From Ostrinia nubilalis (taxonomy: Eukaryota > Arthropoda > Insecta > Lepidoptera > Crambidae): 64,000 nt of DNA. Position 1 is the stretch's first letter, and every line of letters begins with the position of its first letter. Below the pieces are notes generated by a model that saw only the letters and a program-made list of their open reading frames with translations, was not told where the DNA came from and did not search any database. The stretch is taken from the NCBI RefSeq assembly GCF_963855985.1, contig NC_087099.1:340001-404000 (forward strand). Direction: 5' to 3'. This document shows, in pieces, positions 48,501-62,115 of the stretch. A program made the translations under genes and the position numbers.

Positions 48501-50920
48501 TGTCAACGGAAAGCGTTGTGCTAACAATCGAAATCTACACCTTTATTATTTTCCGGATTTTGGTATAGAATGAACAATTTTTTTTTGGTGACAATACTCA
48601 CCTAATGTATAATTTTCAATGATAGTCATTTGAGGTGCCAAGTTAGCTAGCTACACCCTGACACGAAAATTACTTACGCCCTTCAGATACCTACACTTCG
48701 GCAGCCTCAGAAATTTATTTGATTAAATTCTTTGATATTCATAAGAAAAATCCAAAATCCCCAATACACAATCTCCCATGCTATTTGCGCCTTCATATCG
48801 TCCTCATAATTCCATAAAGTCGTTTATAAAGGGACCTTTTTGGAGATATTTCGTTAGTTCCGATTCGATTTTCATTTTATGCAAAAGATCCAATTCGCAG
48901 GGCAGCGAAGACCTTCAATGGGGATAATGCCATAGAAGAATGATCCAAATTGAATTCGTTTAGCCCCCTCCATCCGGGCATGAGAGTCGCAGGGCATAAC
49001 GAAAAGAAATACAGAAAGTTCGCAATGCTGAGATTGTGACGATTTAACTCGCAGACTGGGCATCAATAGATTCGTCACTATCACTGATCTGTCAGAGATT
49101 TCTAGTGTTTACGCATTAAATCAGACAGCGTCTTGCGCTTGGCCCGAAGTGGCATTTCTGTAGTTACTTGTTCTATCCGTCTTGCCGCGACGACCCCGGT
49201 TTAGAGCCGATCCGACAAATGCGGGATTCTCCTTAAAGGGCTGCTATTCAGCGAAAATTTTCCTGCTCGGTTAGCTTCGTAGGATTTTTATTAAATTTCC
49301 CGCAAATACATACGTGCGATGGAAGATTACTGTTTTTAAAAACTAATAAGCAATAAAACTTTTTCAATACCTTCATTTTACACTGATCGTTGAACTCAAA
49401 AACATGTCTGGAGCGTTACAATAAAAACAAACTGCAACATTGTTTACTATTTTTTTATTTTATCGTGTAGTTTTAAAGTAAAAAGTGTTTATTACCTATA
49501 ACAAAGGCATTTTTGCATTAAATAAAACAAAAAACGAGTTAAGTTGATATAATCTCTATTTACATTTCTCATAGCCCGAAGGTTCTCTGGTAACTCTCGC
49601 GTCCTATTTGCAGAGGCGAAATTAATCACTGATGCGAAAAGGTTGGAAATAACAAAACACGCGTTAACCTTTGCCTCCCATTTGAATATGCAAATTTTGC
49701 ATTAACATCATTTTTGTGTAAATCTGGATTTTAATTAATTTTCCTGGTTGCGGAAGTGTTATGTAAATCATTCTATTTTGTTGGAGAAAATATGCATTTA
49801 GATTTATGAGCGTTTTGTTTTTTAGGAAAAGCATTTTTAGTGCTTAAAAATGAGTATTCTTCAATCTTATGGGTTGTACCAAGGAATGTCCTAATAACCA
49901 GGCTAAAACTCACTATTTTAAAATGTGTGTCCCCAAATACCCCTCCTGTTCCGAGCACCGCATGCGTTCTCAAATTGCCCTAAAGCGGCTCAGTGCTGCT
50001 AATTCCTAAATAACCAACATCGGCCCAATTATTCGTAATGGGATTATAAGCTTAGCGTCACTGGACTCCCGTGTGCACGCTTCTTAAAGCTGCACATCGT
50101 TAATGAGTTAGACGGCCCCCTTTAGTAGACAACTGACATAAAACGATAAAAGTTTCACGATGCCTAAAACGTATTGTAATAATAACATTTAAAAAAAATA
50201 AAGTATCTACGAGTAGCATCAGTTCAAAAGACGCAGCGGTGAGAGACGAATGCACGGACAGTAGTGCATTCGTAACAGGGTTTCTTTGGCAATATTTATG
50301 TACGGAACCCTAAAGAGCAGAGACTATTCATACGCCTCAATGTTCCTACATGAAAACTGTATCTTTGTAGACGATGAAGTATTAACGGCTTTCGAACCTG
50401 ACATGCTCGCGCAATGAACCGGCAGAGATACGCTGTCACATGTTTTGTTGCTTTTTCAGTGTTACATAACATAACCGTTTACCCCCATAACGGTATTATT
50501 CAGGGAGTACAAAGACTCCATGTAAGCAACTGACATGGTGTACGGTTAGTATAAGCCACTTTATGAACTCTTTGTTGTATCCAGGGACCAAAAAGAAAGT
50601 CCTTATTTTCGCTGCCAAGCTGCGCGTTAATAAAACAACAACTCAGCATAAAACGATTTAATTTAGAACGTCTTTCTTACAGTAATTAGACGTAACAGCG
50701 TAAATAATGGCCGCGGCTCTTCCTTGAAGAAAGTAAAAGATTTTATTGCATTGTCCCTAATTTGTGATCCTACCTAGCCCGGCGCGGGCGGCCACGGGCA
50801 AAAACCAAGTAAGTATTATTATATCTCGACGAATTCGTTCCACGAAAAACAGTAATTACTGTGTTAGGTTGTTTTTCCTCGTTTCCGCGGCGTGCTTCGG
50901 CGATTCGTAGCTTTTGGGGT
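45539..50920. other. long intergenic stretch, no gene seen
   Basis: Mostly unique AT-rich DNA. CG-rich patches lie at about 45900-46015, 47600-47650, 48370-48480, 49125-49215 and 50770-50900. An 11-bp perfect inverted pair TGTTATTGGGC (47687-47697 with 47716-47726) and a 9-bp hairpin CGAATGCAC (50247-50272) occur. Open frames of 60-102 residues here show no domain, signal or splice context and are not called. Confidence 0.4.
48340..48480. promoter_or_regulatory. candidate Hox-type regulatory patch
   Basis: A CG-rich block contains GTGATTGAAGAAT, CCGCCACCCGGGCGGACAC and TATTAATGCATCAATCC. TGATTG and ATCAATC-like strings resemble PBC/Hox composite sites. This is inference from short motifs that also occur by chance. 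Confidence 0.2.
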
Positions 50921-51000
50921 TCATAAGAGCATCTGAAGAATCGTAAGGGCATCTGAAGAAACGTAAGAGTATCTAGAGAAACGTAAGTTCATCTACGAAA
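50921..51000. repeat. 20-bp minisatellite, four units
   Basis: Four consecutive 20-bp units start at 50921, 50941, 50961 and 50981 and follow a CGTAAGNGCATCTGAAGAA pattern. The first two units differ at only two or three positions and the last is most diverged. No function is apparent. Confidence 0.8.
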
Positions 51001-52625
51001 TTGACATGAGTAAGAGAGTGACACTGAAATGAGTGAACAACATGTATTAAGAAACAATTTAAGCGAAAAACTTAAAGTAAATTACAGTGAAAATAATACA
51101 GAACCCAAGAAAAGATCTTTTACCTACCTTATAAGCTCAATTTTATAGCAAACATAGGGCAACATTTGCTCTGAAATCAGAACGTCTCACGGTAGGTTTT
51201 TATGAGTCGTTCTAAACGTGCCTACACACTTATATTATTCGTCAGTAATACATTACCTACTCTTATCCCACACGATACAATCAACCGATTGATTTATACG
51301 TGTTAGATTTTAAATAAGCTGTTAGCAAACTATTGTTTAAATAATTATAATCAATTAAATCAAAGTTACAGAAAAACTCTTTTTTTAAATCTTTTTAAGC
51401 AATAACCAAGTCCTCAAGTAATTAATTAGTAAATTGCAGACGCAATATTACGCTCTTAGCGAGTATGGATACACCTTAAGGAATTTTCGGAGCCGCTTAT
51501 TACTGTAATTTCAGCGTTCAAAGGGTTTGTTTTTTCAACTTGTTTGGGCGGCACCATGGGTCGGCATGTGTTCTGGGTGGAAATAGAAAAAAGTCGTATT
51601 ATAAGGCTAAGAAAATATGTATAGCATTTGTTATAAAAAACTCATTTTACCAACTGAGTTTGGTTCTGTGCATAGCATGCTCTATGTTTGAATAAAAATA
51701 CGTCTATTAAATATGAAATCAAAAAGGGGAAAGCAAGACTTTCCACCATTATCTGAACTTCCGGCGTGTTCCTGCGCATAGCACTCATCTCCGAACTCAG
51801 CCTCTAGGGAATATGTTTTCCGAAACAGCGTTATGTAGCGTTTTATCTTTTACTATAGCCCGCTACATTTGCTGCCAAGTTTTTTGGAAACAAATCCGAC
51901 GAAGTGTAAGTAACACTCGCGAGCAGAAGGTTCCGTACAAGTTTTATATTATTTTCATTCTCAATATCTTTAAGATAGAAGATCATCTTGAAAAAAATTA
52001 CAGAAGTGAGCAGATCAATAATACCGAGGCAGCTCTTGTAGTTAATAAAGGTGTGAATGTGATGTGTTTGTCTAATATGGGACATGCATTCAACTTTTTT
52101 TTTCTGAAATAATGCTGAACCTATAATTTGGAATACCAGACCGAACAAGTAAGTTATAGTTTCCTTTCGGCCAAACCTACAAACGGAAACGGAACCCTAA
52201 TAATATTAAGAGAAAAATAAGCGGAACTAATGATGTGTGAAGATGTGATATTATAGAGGAGTAACATCTTTTGTTAAAGGTTAAATAAATAATATATTGT
52301 CAACTTTACTTAAACATAATATGTTTATTATAATACAGAATATGAAGCATGACAGTAAAAGATATCATGTTTTTTTTTAAATTAGGATAACGTGTATGTA
52401 GGTAGATTGACCACCCCACCAACTAAGCTTCTAAAATTTATCAATAAAAGCTTAAGTTTATCTGTTATTTTGTTTACTTTAGTATTAAAATCACTAAATA
52501 CCAATTACTTAAAAGACTGTTTATTTCCAAATAGTATCTATCCATAAATCAAGGAACCCAATACTGAAAAGATAAATGGTACGTCTACGACACGTAAACC
52601 CAAGAAACTTCGATAACTTATATTA
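51001..52625. other. intergenic, nothing seen
   Basis: AT-rich with overlapping open frames of about 100 residues on both strands at 51813-52148. Neither shows a domain, so they look like chance. Confidence 0.4.
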
Positions 52626-52858
52626 AACTAGCTTTCCGCCCGCGGCTTCGCCCGCGTGGAATTTTGTCTGTCACAGAAAAACTTTATCGCGCGCGTCCCT
52701 GTTTCAAAAACCGGGATAAAAACTATCCTATGTTCTTTCCCGGGACTCAAACTATCTCTATGCCAAATTTCATCAAAATCGGTTGCGAGGTTTAAGCGGG
52801 AAAGCGTAACACACAGACAGACAGACAGAGTTACTTTCGCATTTATAATAATAGTTAG
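52626..52858 (+). repeat. 230-bp dispersed repeat, copy 2
   Basis: It starts AACTAGCTTTCCGCCCGCGG and ends TTTATAATAATAGTTAG, the inverse of the copy at 25273-25503. The two agree almost base for base, including the GTCT/AGAC tract position, so both inserted recently or belong to an active family. Confidence 0.75.
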
Positions 52859-55484
52859 GATTCTTCTTGAGCTATCCACTACAACTTATCTTACAGCCCG
52901 TCAAAAAGTTCACAACTTAATCGTCCGTCCAAACCATGACAATACTCTCAAACTCCAATAGACGACTTCATATTCCGCGGAACTTTGCGATTTACTGCGC
53001 CAAAAACTTGGAGCTTTACCCTCGCATAGTTCCATATCTGGAATTAGCGCCACCTGGCGGAGATAAACGCCTTTAATTACCTTTGTCCCCCACGCGGCCA
53101 GCGCTTCGTTAGCGCTGATAACGACAAAGATTGCATTACTTTGTCGCACAGGGTAACATTTTAGAGACGAGGCAGACGGTTTTTGGTTCCACTTACTAAA
53201 TATTTTTGGGAATAAACATATTATTTCATTCAGGGATAATACTGGGATGTAGGCACTGTATAATTTCAAAGGTAATGGAACATAATCGACAATCTTCATT
53301 TCAAGCCAGTCGGAATTTATTTGGCAATTGGCATTTATCATAATCTAGACGGATTGCGCATGAGTTGACGTGAATGTCAGTCGTGAGTTTATGTTAACAA
53401 CAACATTCAATTGTTATTTTATCACAACTTCGACATTTCCGAGAATCTCCCGGAAAACATTTGCAAAGGTCCTTCTGGTTTTGAAATAAATTTAAATATC
53501 AAATCTATTGAATATACAATGAGGCAAAATATTACCCTGATTTACCAATAAAACGTATAATATATATATAATGATATTGTTCGAAATAAAAGCATTTATG
53601 CGTTTCTGAAAATAAATAACAGTTTTATTGCTCAAAACCTAACTTTACAGTTTTCAAAACAGAATTCTATTTTCTATGAAATAAAATGTTAGCTCACCTG
53701 AAAATAAATAACAGAATTAACATTCAAAGCTCTTATTCCGTTTCATTAACCGATTTAAAACAATATTAACATTTTATCGGTAATTTATAAAATACATCTC
53801 CATGACACATGACATGCTCGTGTGACATGACATTTTACTCTTAAAGAAAAATAAACCAAAGACAACCTACAAAATAGGTTTTCTTTACATATATATACCT
53901 TGGTCCAAAATTGATAAAGGAACATAGAGTCCATCGCATTGTTCGTTTAGTAGACCATGTTTAGTCTTGTCTTCAGCAGTTTTGATTTGATTGTCAGTTC
54001 GTAACGAACAGATAAAACAAAAGACGATCGTATGTATGATGGGGTCCTGTCTACAAAATAAATAAAAATTGAGGAAAAAATAACACTTCGTACCTAGGTT
54101 ATACCTGATTCCGCTTCAACCCCGTCTCTGTCCTGTTTCTCCTCGATAATTAGCAGAAGCGCCTGAACACTACACCAGATAACACCCTCCGTCCTCAACC
54201 GTTTTGGATTCGCTTCTTTACACCTCTACTTATAAGACTATAGAGTTCATTTCAAACGTAAGCAGTACACAATGAAGTTGGCGGGATGGTCGTAAGCAGT
54301 AACTTATGCGGCGATAGCTGCGAGTTTCATGAAGTCTGTTTTGTCTCTGGCAAGTCCTGCGTATTGTACACCGAGGTAAAAAAACGGTTATTACTTTATA
54401 CGGCTTTCAGGGGATTACAGTTTAATCCGATCGCAAAGTGTAACTTCTTCTCAATAAAGTAAAAAAGGTTTTCCTTTGTCCGAAATGGTCACAGTGTGGC
54501 GTGAATTAGTTTTGAGAATTTAGCTTGTGTTGGCAAGATATTTGATTTTCCTCTTTATATTGAATCATAAAATATGTACAACTCCGAAAGCAAACCCCAT
54601 GCAGAATAGTAAAATATAAACTCCATAATACGATCGTTTATTGCGTGATAATCACGCTGATGAATTGAATTTGGTTAGCCTGGGCGTTGATTTAGTGGTA
54701 CTGGTTCTAAGATCTCGCGAACCCCGGTCCAACTCGTATTTTGAATTTATGATTTCTAGTCTGATTCTGACAGTCACTAAGATTATGTCACAGATACGAT
54801 TAATAGCTTTTCTAATCATGACATAAATCACTTAATCAAATCAAAATTCTATTCATCACACTGCTTAATAAAATAAAACCACCTACTAACTCTTCTGGAA
54901 CGTTAAAATATCTGTAGAAAATACAAAGACTTCTTAAAAATTTCAAAAGCATGTCGCCTTTTATTTTCCTCCCTGACTTTAATATTTTCAGCAAGAAATA
55001 CGGCTCTACATTATTTTTCGTCTGAAAAACTAGCTCTCACGGTCGCTAACTCATATTAAATGAGGGATGTTTAAATTGCACTTTTAAAAGGTGTTCCTCT
55101 TTGTGAAGGAGATTGAAATTTTTTAATGCATCTCGCTTGAATATTTTGTATATTAGCAAATCCTTGTTTTTATTTTCTGGTAGATTACTTAATCTGCATG
55201 TGTTAGCCTGTGGAATATGTCATTTTACGCCAGACTTTATGAGCCGCCAAAGTTATCTGACATAGCTCAGTAGCAGAAGGCCCGAAGGCTTTACATGGCC
55301 TTAGAGCAATTTCTGCTAATGTTAAATTAACATTTGTGACACAAAGTAATAAAACACGATATGAATTATGCTGTTTTGCATTTTTAGGAAAACATGTACG
55401 AGGAAAACATTATCAAAAGAGAGCGTGCAAATAAACGTGTACTTAAGAAAGTCCCGATAAAGCCGCCATAATTACCGGCTCTTT
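52859..55484. other. intergenic, no gene seen
   Basis: A CG-rich patch at about 53030-53160 (GCGCCACCTGGCGGAGATAA) might be regulatory. An AT-dinucleotide run occurs at about 53561-53570. No exon or mobile element end was found. Confidence 0.4.
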
Positions 55485-55506
55485 GAGCAGGTGTCGGCGT
55501 GCTAAT
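55485..55506. repeat. 22-bp duplicated motif, copy 1
   Basis: GAGCAGGTGTCGGCG, then T, then GCTAAT. The same 22 bp with one difference recurs at 56386-56407. It contains an E-box CAGGTG and a TAAT core. The flanks are not alike, so this is not an obvious transposon end. Confidence 0.6.
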
Positions 55507-55537
55507 TACGATAATTAACAGCATTAATATTTAATAA

Positions 55538-55806
55538 ATAATAATAATAATAAATATCCTTAGACATTTTACACTGCGCTTCTAGTCCCAAACTAAGCAA
55601 AGCTTGTACTATGGGTACTAGACAACGGATATAAACATACTTAAATACTTTTTTTTTTTTGTAAATACATACTTATTATACATAGAAAACACCCAGTCCA
55701 ATACAAACAAATATGTTCATGCACACAAATGTTTGTACTGTGCGGGAATCGAACCCGCTACCTCCGGAATAGTAGTCCGTTTCGAACCACTACACCAAAC
55801 GGCCGA
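55538..55806 (-). mobile_element. tRNA-derived SINE, copy 2
   Basis: The minus strand carries the same GGCCGTTTGGTGTAGTGGTT head, B box GGTTCGATTCC (55755-55745), body and (TTA)n tail as 18886-19156. The two copies are very similar along their length. A TGAC-repeat run follows the head at 55811-55830. Confidence 0.85.
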
Positions 55807-58800
55807 CTTATGACTGACTGACTGACTGACTGATTTCTTTGACGTGAATTATTGACTTACATAAATATTCCAGAGTGAATAGATACGATGTTGTCCTTTG
55901 AGAAAAAATCTTGCCATTACACTGAAATATTGTTGGATTGTTAATTTTGTAAGAGATGTAATCGTAAAAATAAAATATCGCAGCAAATAAAAATCGGTGA
56001 TCTAAATGTTAGGTAGGTACATACAATGTTTTACACTACAATATTTTATTTACCTTTGACCTTTCTTCATATCGCAAAATCTTATGTAAGTACGATTATC
56101 ACGAGAAAATCGTGTGTCGTCTTTCGTGTGTCGTGTTATAAGATCTAAGCATTAAAGCCTAATTAATCGCATTGGGGCAGACTTCGGTACGTTTAGAAGT
56201 GACTAGGGACGTCCTATGGCTAAAATGATGATACATAAAATAAGGTTAAAATAGCAATTAATATAAGATGCAAGCAATCTCATATTGCTAGATGAACTCG
56301 CATTTTTTTTAGCAAAGCTTCCTTGTCCTAAAGTGGTTGTACAGTACACGGGTCGGCGAACGGGCGACAATTAGCGGCGCTACCTGAGCAGGTGTCGGCG
56401 CGCTAATCCCCGGAGATATGCCGCTCTGCAGCCAGCCCAACCGAATAATGGCCGGCTTCCTGAGCTCCTTGCAAAAACTGCTTACCATTCAGGGAATACA
56501 GTTGTAAGTGACATAAGTAAATGAATTAAATGTTAGTATATTATTTTTCCAAACGTCATCATACATCGTACATCTCATCTGATAGAAAGTGATGATCAGG
56601 CCGAATGCCGGATCTAACGTTAACAATAGGCAAGAATAGCTTATCCTTGGAGTGTTGTACCTACACGTGAAATCAAAAGATACCTTACGAAATCAAATCG
56701 GAATGAGAAAATTGGTAAAGACTGAAGTTAAAATAAAAGATCTAAGAGAGATAGAATCAACAAACTGAAAGTATAGACGACGCTTCTTGTCAGTCAATAA
56801 GTTCTAATAAAACCAATTGAAATCACCACTGCAGCACCACGTACTTAAAGCGTTTTTATTGTAAAAACCCGTAAAATCGACGACCGATAAAGAGAATCCA
56901 ATAAGTAACATCTATTAAAATACTTCATATTCACCGGTAACCACATGGCTACGATGAACAAAGGCCGCTCGAATTTCGGTTTCATACCCTGTGGAAATTT
57001 AAGAGGCCAGGGAAATTCCGGGATAAATGTGCGGCCACGGAGATAGCCAGATTAATTACAGCCGTTTTTAAATCTGATGCAGGGTATTTCGGTAAAAAAT
57101 AAAAAGAATGAAAGAAGACTTTGCATTAAGTTGGCTACATGAAATTGGGTATTTAGCGGTAGAGCATTCTTTGTTTCTAAAGGCTCATTTACATGCAATT
57201 ATCACTTAAAATTAAGTTAAAATTTAGTTACCTACTTAATACATGTAAGTAAATCAGCCCTTAGTGCTAGTTAACTTCAAAAATATTTTCGATAAGAACT
57301 CCGAACGCAAATATTTGCGGTTTGTATGTGGCTTTTCTTACGTATTAAAAAAAACTTATTATAAACTTCAAATGCGAAACTTCTAAGTATTTAAATGGTC
57401 TTCATACTCGTACTTAGAAGTTTCTTTCACCTATGTACGTAAATAGGAGAATAGAAGCGGAGTTCGAAATACTCTCCAAGAAGGTTCAGCCTCAAATAGT
57501 TATTACGAAAGTGAAAAATGATGCAGCAGCACCTTCGTAATATGTCAAACGAAACTAGGCAAGGTGATTTCCTCGGGGATATTAAAGGTTTTGATTACAA
57601 TTTCAGCTCTGAATGTTATTGTGTCACCTGTGACAGTAAATAAATTATTTTCACCTGACATTATATACCTTGTGGAACTATCCCGAGACGGGGGCTTAGT
57701 TATTATTTAATTATGTCTACTTATAAGAATGGCACACAATGAAGAATGAAGAATGAAAGAGGAAATACGCTTTCGTGGTTTATTTATTAAAGACCAATTA
57801 CACGATTTAAAAGAACGTTTCTTTGCCTGTAGTTTTATATTCTAAGTTTAGGAAAAGTTTGAGAACATATTTATTTAAGTATCCAAAACTTATGTAAGTA
57901 AGCGGATTTAATCCATTTTGTTTCCGGATATGAATTACTAGACAAATACAGTCTCCGATTTCAAAATTGATCGCTTCAGATTAGTATTATTAAGACAAGA
58001 ACATTGTCAAATTGGCGCCATCAATCCAGAATGCCGAGAAGTCAAACACCATAACACAATCAGGGCGGCCGGATGCGAGCCCCGAGGCGTTCCTGGGCTA
58101 TAATTCTGTTTGCAGTCACGACTATTAATCCCACATTAATACATCGAATGTGTGCTAGTGATGATAACGATTGTGTCGATAAAATTCCTCTAATCGCAGG
58201 GAAATTAGCACAATTTGCGAAATAAAGCTCGCGTGCCAACAGCAAACAAATACGATACATAGATGATATACTTTATTAAACTAAACTATACCTTACTGAG
58301 TATGTTGAGCACAAGTGGCCGGACGTCATAAAATGTTAATTATTTTTAATCTCCTAGTCCAAGCAAAACTTGGTCTAGCTGGGGCTATCGGCGTGATAAA
58401 TGACACAACTCTATTTTACAGGGCGTGGAGTTAGGACCTCATAGATAATATCAAGAGTTTTACTAAAACTAATTCCTCAAAATTGAATTTTGAAAATGTA
58501 ATCACCAGTATTAAGAAATTCGAAGGAGATGAGCAAAATTTCTAAGATGTTCGGGTGTTGATGTCGATAGTAAAATCGTGATCACCATCTCTACCTACTA
58601 ATGTTCCTTCAATATTAATAGGCAGAGATTAACTAATACCCCAAGACTCATGGGATATCATTTGGCGCGTGGTGAATAAAATACGACGCGGGGACACAGT
58701 AACGACATCTCGCGAGTGGCGCCACCTTTGATCCCGTGTTTACCTCGCGAACCGATTTACGATGTGTTTAGATTAATTTAAAATGCGGATAGGGTGCGGT

Positions 58801-60061
58801 TGCCATGAGTTGATGGCTGTTTAAGAGCCTCGTAGTTCAAAGTTTGACTCCTTGATTGCTTTGGGTTTTTCAGAATCACGACGTCTAAATATAGTTTCCA
58901 ATTCATCCTATTTGTCTGTCTTGATTTTAAATAGCTACACCGATAAAATAAAGAAACACTTTCCGCAACGCGACATTTTTATACGAGGTACACTAAAATT
59001 TATGTAATCACGGCCTAACGTTTCGGCTGTGTTTATCTATTTTAGTTGAAATCGAACGCGACATTTTAAAATCATATAGCTACACAGATGTTTAGGTGAA
59101 GCAGTTGCATGATCGAAGACGTTCCTTGCCTTAGGCTAGTTTTAATTACGACATTTACCTATCATGGAAGGAAACTTTTTTGTTTGGAATCTTTTTATCG
59201 AGAGAATTAAACCAAAGGAAAATCGTTTAATTGCTTACTTCGCGACACAGCCAAATCGCTTGCTCGACTGCACCCCGCGTAATTAAATTGTCCGGCCCGG
59301 GATTGAACCCGCGGCCCTCCGCTAGGGCGCGTAATTGCTCATGCGTTATTCATGCCGCACTCCGCATGCGCGACGGAATACTTAGCGCAGTCTGAATTGT
59401 CTTAAGCGGGAAGTTGATCACGAGGACTAGATGAAGGTAGGTTGATATTGTGGAGTTTCTATTGCTAGATTAGTAGTGATTCAATAACTAAACGCAGTTA
59501 GACTTTAACACAAGTCTTATTGACATTTTTGATATACTGAAATGTCATTTTGATGTAAATAGTAGGTTCGGCATAAATGGACCGGTTGCTGCTGGACCTG
59601 AACAGTACCTGTGTTCCAGATACCTGTTTGTTTCTGTTAAATGAAATAATAATTTAATTTATTTCTGTTCGATCGATATCGCTCTGAAATTTAAATTGTT
59701 ATACAAATCATAGATTGTAAAATTAATAGGTATCACAGGTACAATGTTAAATAATAGAGCACGTGGTATTGTATCTTTACTGCAGCCAAGATAAAATCAA
59801 AAGTGTTTTCAATAAATCCACTTTCCTAGAAATTGACAGCAAGGGCTTGCTAACAATAGTAAATCGCTAATGAACAACTGCTACACTTTCCAGTCCAGTT
59901 AGTTTCACAACGAGATGCTTATCTTAAGTGATATTGTATTGGCTATAAACAAAACCATTCGTACAGACTAATAAATAATTGGCCACGGAACAATTCTATC
60001 GCGAATTGTTAGGTCATAGACAATCTTGGGGTTTTTCGGTGACATCTTCAATGTCTAACAC
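55807..60061. other. long intergenic stretch, no gene seen
   Basis: Unique AT-rich DNA with CG-rich patches at about 56340-56460, 58035-58110, 58670-58760 and 59255-59390. The last contains a GGGTTCAATCCC-type string on the minus strand resembling a tRNA T arm, but no cloverleaf. No exon was found. Confidence 0.4.
56386..56407. repeat. 22-bp duplicated motif, copy 2
   Basis: GAGCAGGTGTCGGCG, then C, then GCTAAT, inside a CG-rich patch. It differs from the copy at 55485 at one base. Confidence 0.6.
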
Positions 60062-60201
60062 CCGTATTCACAAACGATGCTTGCTTACGTAAAGCAGCAA
60101 ATCGAACGCACAGCATTGAATAGAACTCTATGATCGGTTTGTGTGTCACCCTGTGCGTCCACGCGCACTGTGAGACCTAATAGTAATGTTTGTGAATACG
60201 G
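60062..60201. mobile_element. 140-bp MITE
   Basis: CCGTATTCACAAAC at 60062-60075 is exactly inverted at 60188-60201. The interior has no coding capacity and no clear target duplication is present. Confidence 0.65.
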
Positions 60202-61255
60202 ACGTTACTCTACTAAGTATTCCAAGAAATATTAATTGAGTAAACACTACTTATAGAAAACTACGCAGTTTGTAGGTATTCGATGAATGTCATAAATAGG
60301 CGTCCTAAAATACATAGCATGTAGGCAGTACCTCAGTGTACTTCAGTAATGTAACTTTAAAGGTCTTTATCGTACGTCGATCCTTAGAAATTAATTCGTC
60401 AGAGTAATAACTTAGTTCGACGGATAAATTATGTCAGTTTAAGCAAATGACATGCAAATTTTAGATGAGTTACTGCCAGTAAACGCAGAGTCGATGAAGT
60501 GTAGATTGCATTGCAACAGCGTTTACTAAGTAAGTTAATCGACATTCATCCACAAATATCAAAATTTTCATTTGCGGTTCCTGGGATGTAACAAATGCAA
60601 TGAATATGACCATTATAGCCAAAAAGCCTCGGATTTTCATAAAAAAATATTAGTTTGTAATTAATTCTGTGCACAACTTTGTATGCCATGATCGTATTTC
60701 TTACAACATAATTCAAGTAAAGCATAGCCTACACGAATAAACTGTACAATGAAGTGTTATTCAACTATCAGTATATGTTCCACAGGTTAAGTTACCTTTG
60801 GCAATCGACAAATCTAATGTGAAATAACAGTGTAATCAGATAGCTGCGCCAGCGCCTAGGCCCGGCCGGTCCGGTTTAAAACTAAATCAGTGATTTATAC
60901 CTGATATAAATCTAGCCAGGAAACGTACAACGACAATTATCGCAGTTTAACTGGTCAGGCGTGAAGTATAAAGTGTCGTTCATCAATTTGTCGCCAGTAA
61001 TTAGGGTTATTAAGTGGTCATTGTCTCGGGATTAAGGGCGGAGATAGGATCAACTATGCTACGTTCAGATTTATATCGGCATGTCGATCGATGCAGCAAC
61101 ATTAAAATGTTAATCCTAATAAACAACAATGTGACGGGAAAGTGTCATAGTGACTCGGTAGTAATTAATCAAATTGTGTTGATGCGCCAATCTAATGTTA
61201 CCTAAAATCTGGGCCAATGATGATGACTGTAATAATGTAAATTTAAATAATTCAA
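60202..61255. other. intergenic, nothing seen
   Basis: AT-rich, with a short CG-rich patch (GCGCCTAGGCCCGGCCGG) at about 60851-60870. No exon was found. Confidence 0.4.
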
Positions 61256-61448
61256 AGGTGACTGACTGACTGACATTGTGATCTATCAACACACAGCCTA
61301 AACCACAAAACGGATCGAGCTGAAATTTGGCAAGCAGGTAGATGTTATGACGCAGGCATCCGCTAAGAAAGGATTTTACGAAACTCCACCCCTAAGGGGG
61401 TAAAACGGGATCCACTCGTTTCGTACGAGTCACGGGCTGCCGCTAGTA
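61256..61448 (+). repeat. dispersed repeat with TGAC run
   Basis: A TGACTGACTGACTGAC tract leads to GATCTATCAACACACAGCC, GCTGAAATTTGGCAAGCAGG and a CG-rich end with GCCGCTAGTAAC. I recognise this layout as a common lepidopteran interspersed repeat; the class is not assigned. Confidence 0.6.
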
Positions 61449-61985
61449 ACATAAATCCATCGCTAGTGGTTAGAGTGGTAGAGAATATCTATTCGGAAGT
61501 CTTCAGTCCAATAACACATAAATAAATTCTAAATCATGAAGAAATTTATCTTCGATTAACTTTTATCAACTTTTTTGTTCGAAAATTAATATGGCAACTT
61601 TACGTACTGTCATACTTTTACTTGTATGCATAGCTCTTCTGATTGAGCAATTTCAGACGCATTAGGCGGTACTTTTAGGGTCTGACACCACTGTAGTAAT
61701 CTCAATCGTCACGCTAGAACAGTACGCCCAAGTATAGTTACCAGGTGCTACTCAAAATCAATTTATTTCAGGCTACACCAAGCCTGATCCAAATTTATTC
61801 AAATAAATCAAAATTCTGTAGTCGGTGCTAACGTTTTGAAAACGCATTCATTAGAAACCCATTCACGTAGCCCGTGGGTGTCTCGTGCAACACAACACCT
61901 CGATCCCATAAATAAACAATTCTGAAGGCTTCTTTGGCAATATATTTGTGTTGTATTGGGTTAAAAGGTAATCCAGAAATGTTTA
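61449..61985. other. intergenic flank of the copia element
   Basis: About 540 bp of AT-rich DNA with no exon, ending where the putative copia LTR begins. Confidence 0.4.
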
Positions 61986-62110
61986 TGTTAGTAGTAAATC
62001 AAAATATGATGTGGCAACATTTTATTGTCTATGAAAACTTCTATCCATGTCCGGTGTCTTTGATCGAATAAAGTCCTATTCCATTTTGTCAAGCAAGAAA
62101 CATAGTTTCA
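61986..62110 (+). repeat. putative copia 5' LTR
   Basis: TGTTAG at 61986 and a CA at 62109-62110 would frame a short LTR just upstream of the primer-binding site, with a polyadenylation-type GAATAAAG near 62068. The 3' LTR lies outside the window, so the boundaries cannot be confirmed. Confidence 0.3.
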
Positions 62111-62115
62111 TTTTA

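Noticed and set aside
51813..52148. Overlapping 99- and 101-residue frames
   Set aside because: Opposite strands open over the same bases with no motif point to chance.
52656..52961. Conserved protein shared with 25254-25472
   Set aside because: The similarity is the shadow translation of a dispersed repeat, not a gene pair.
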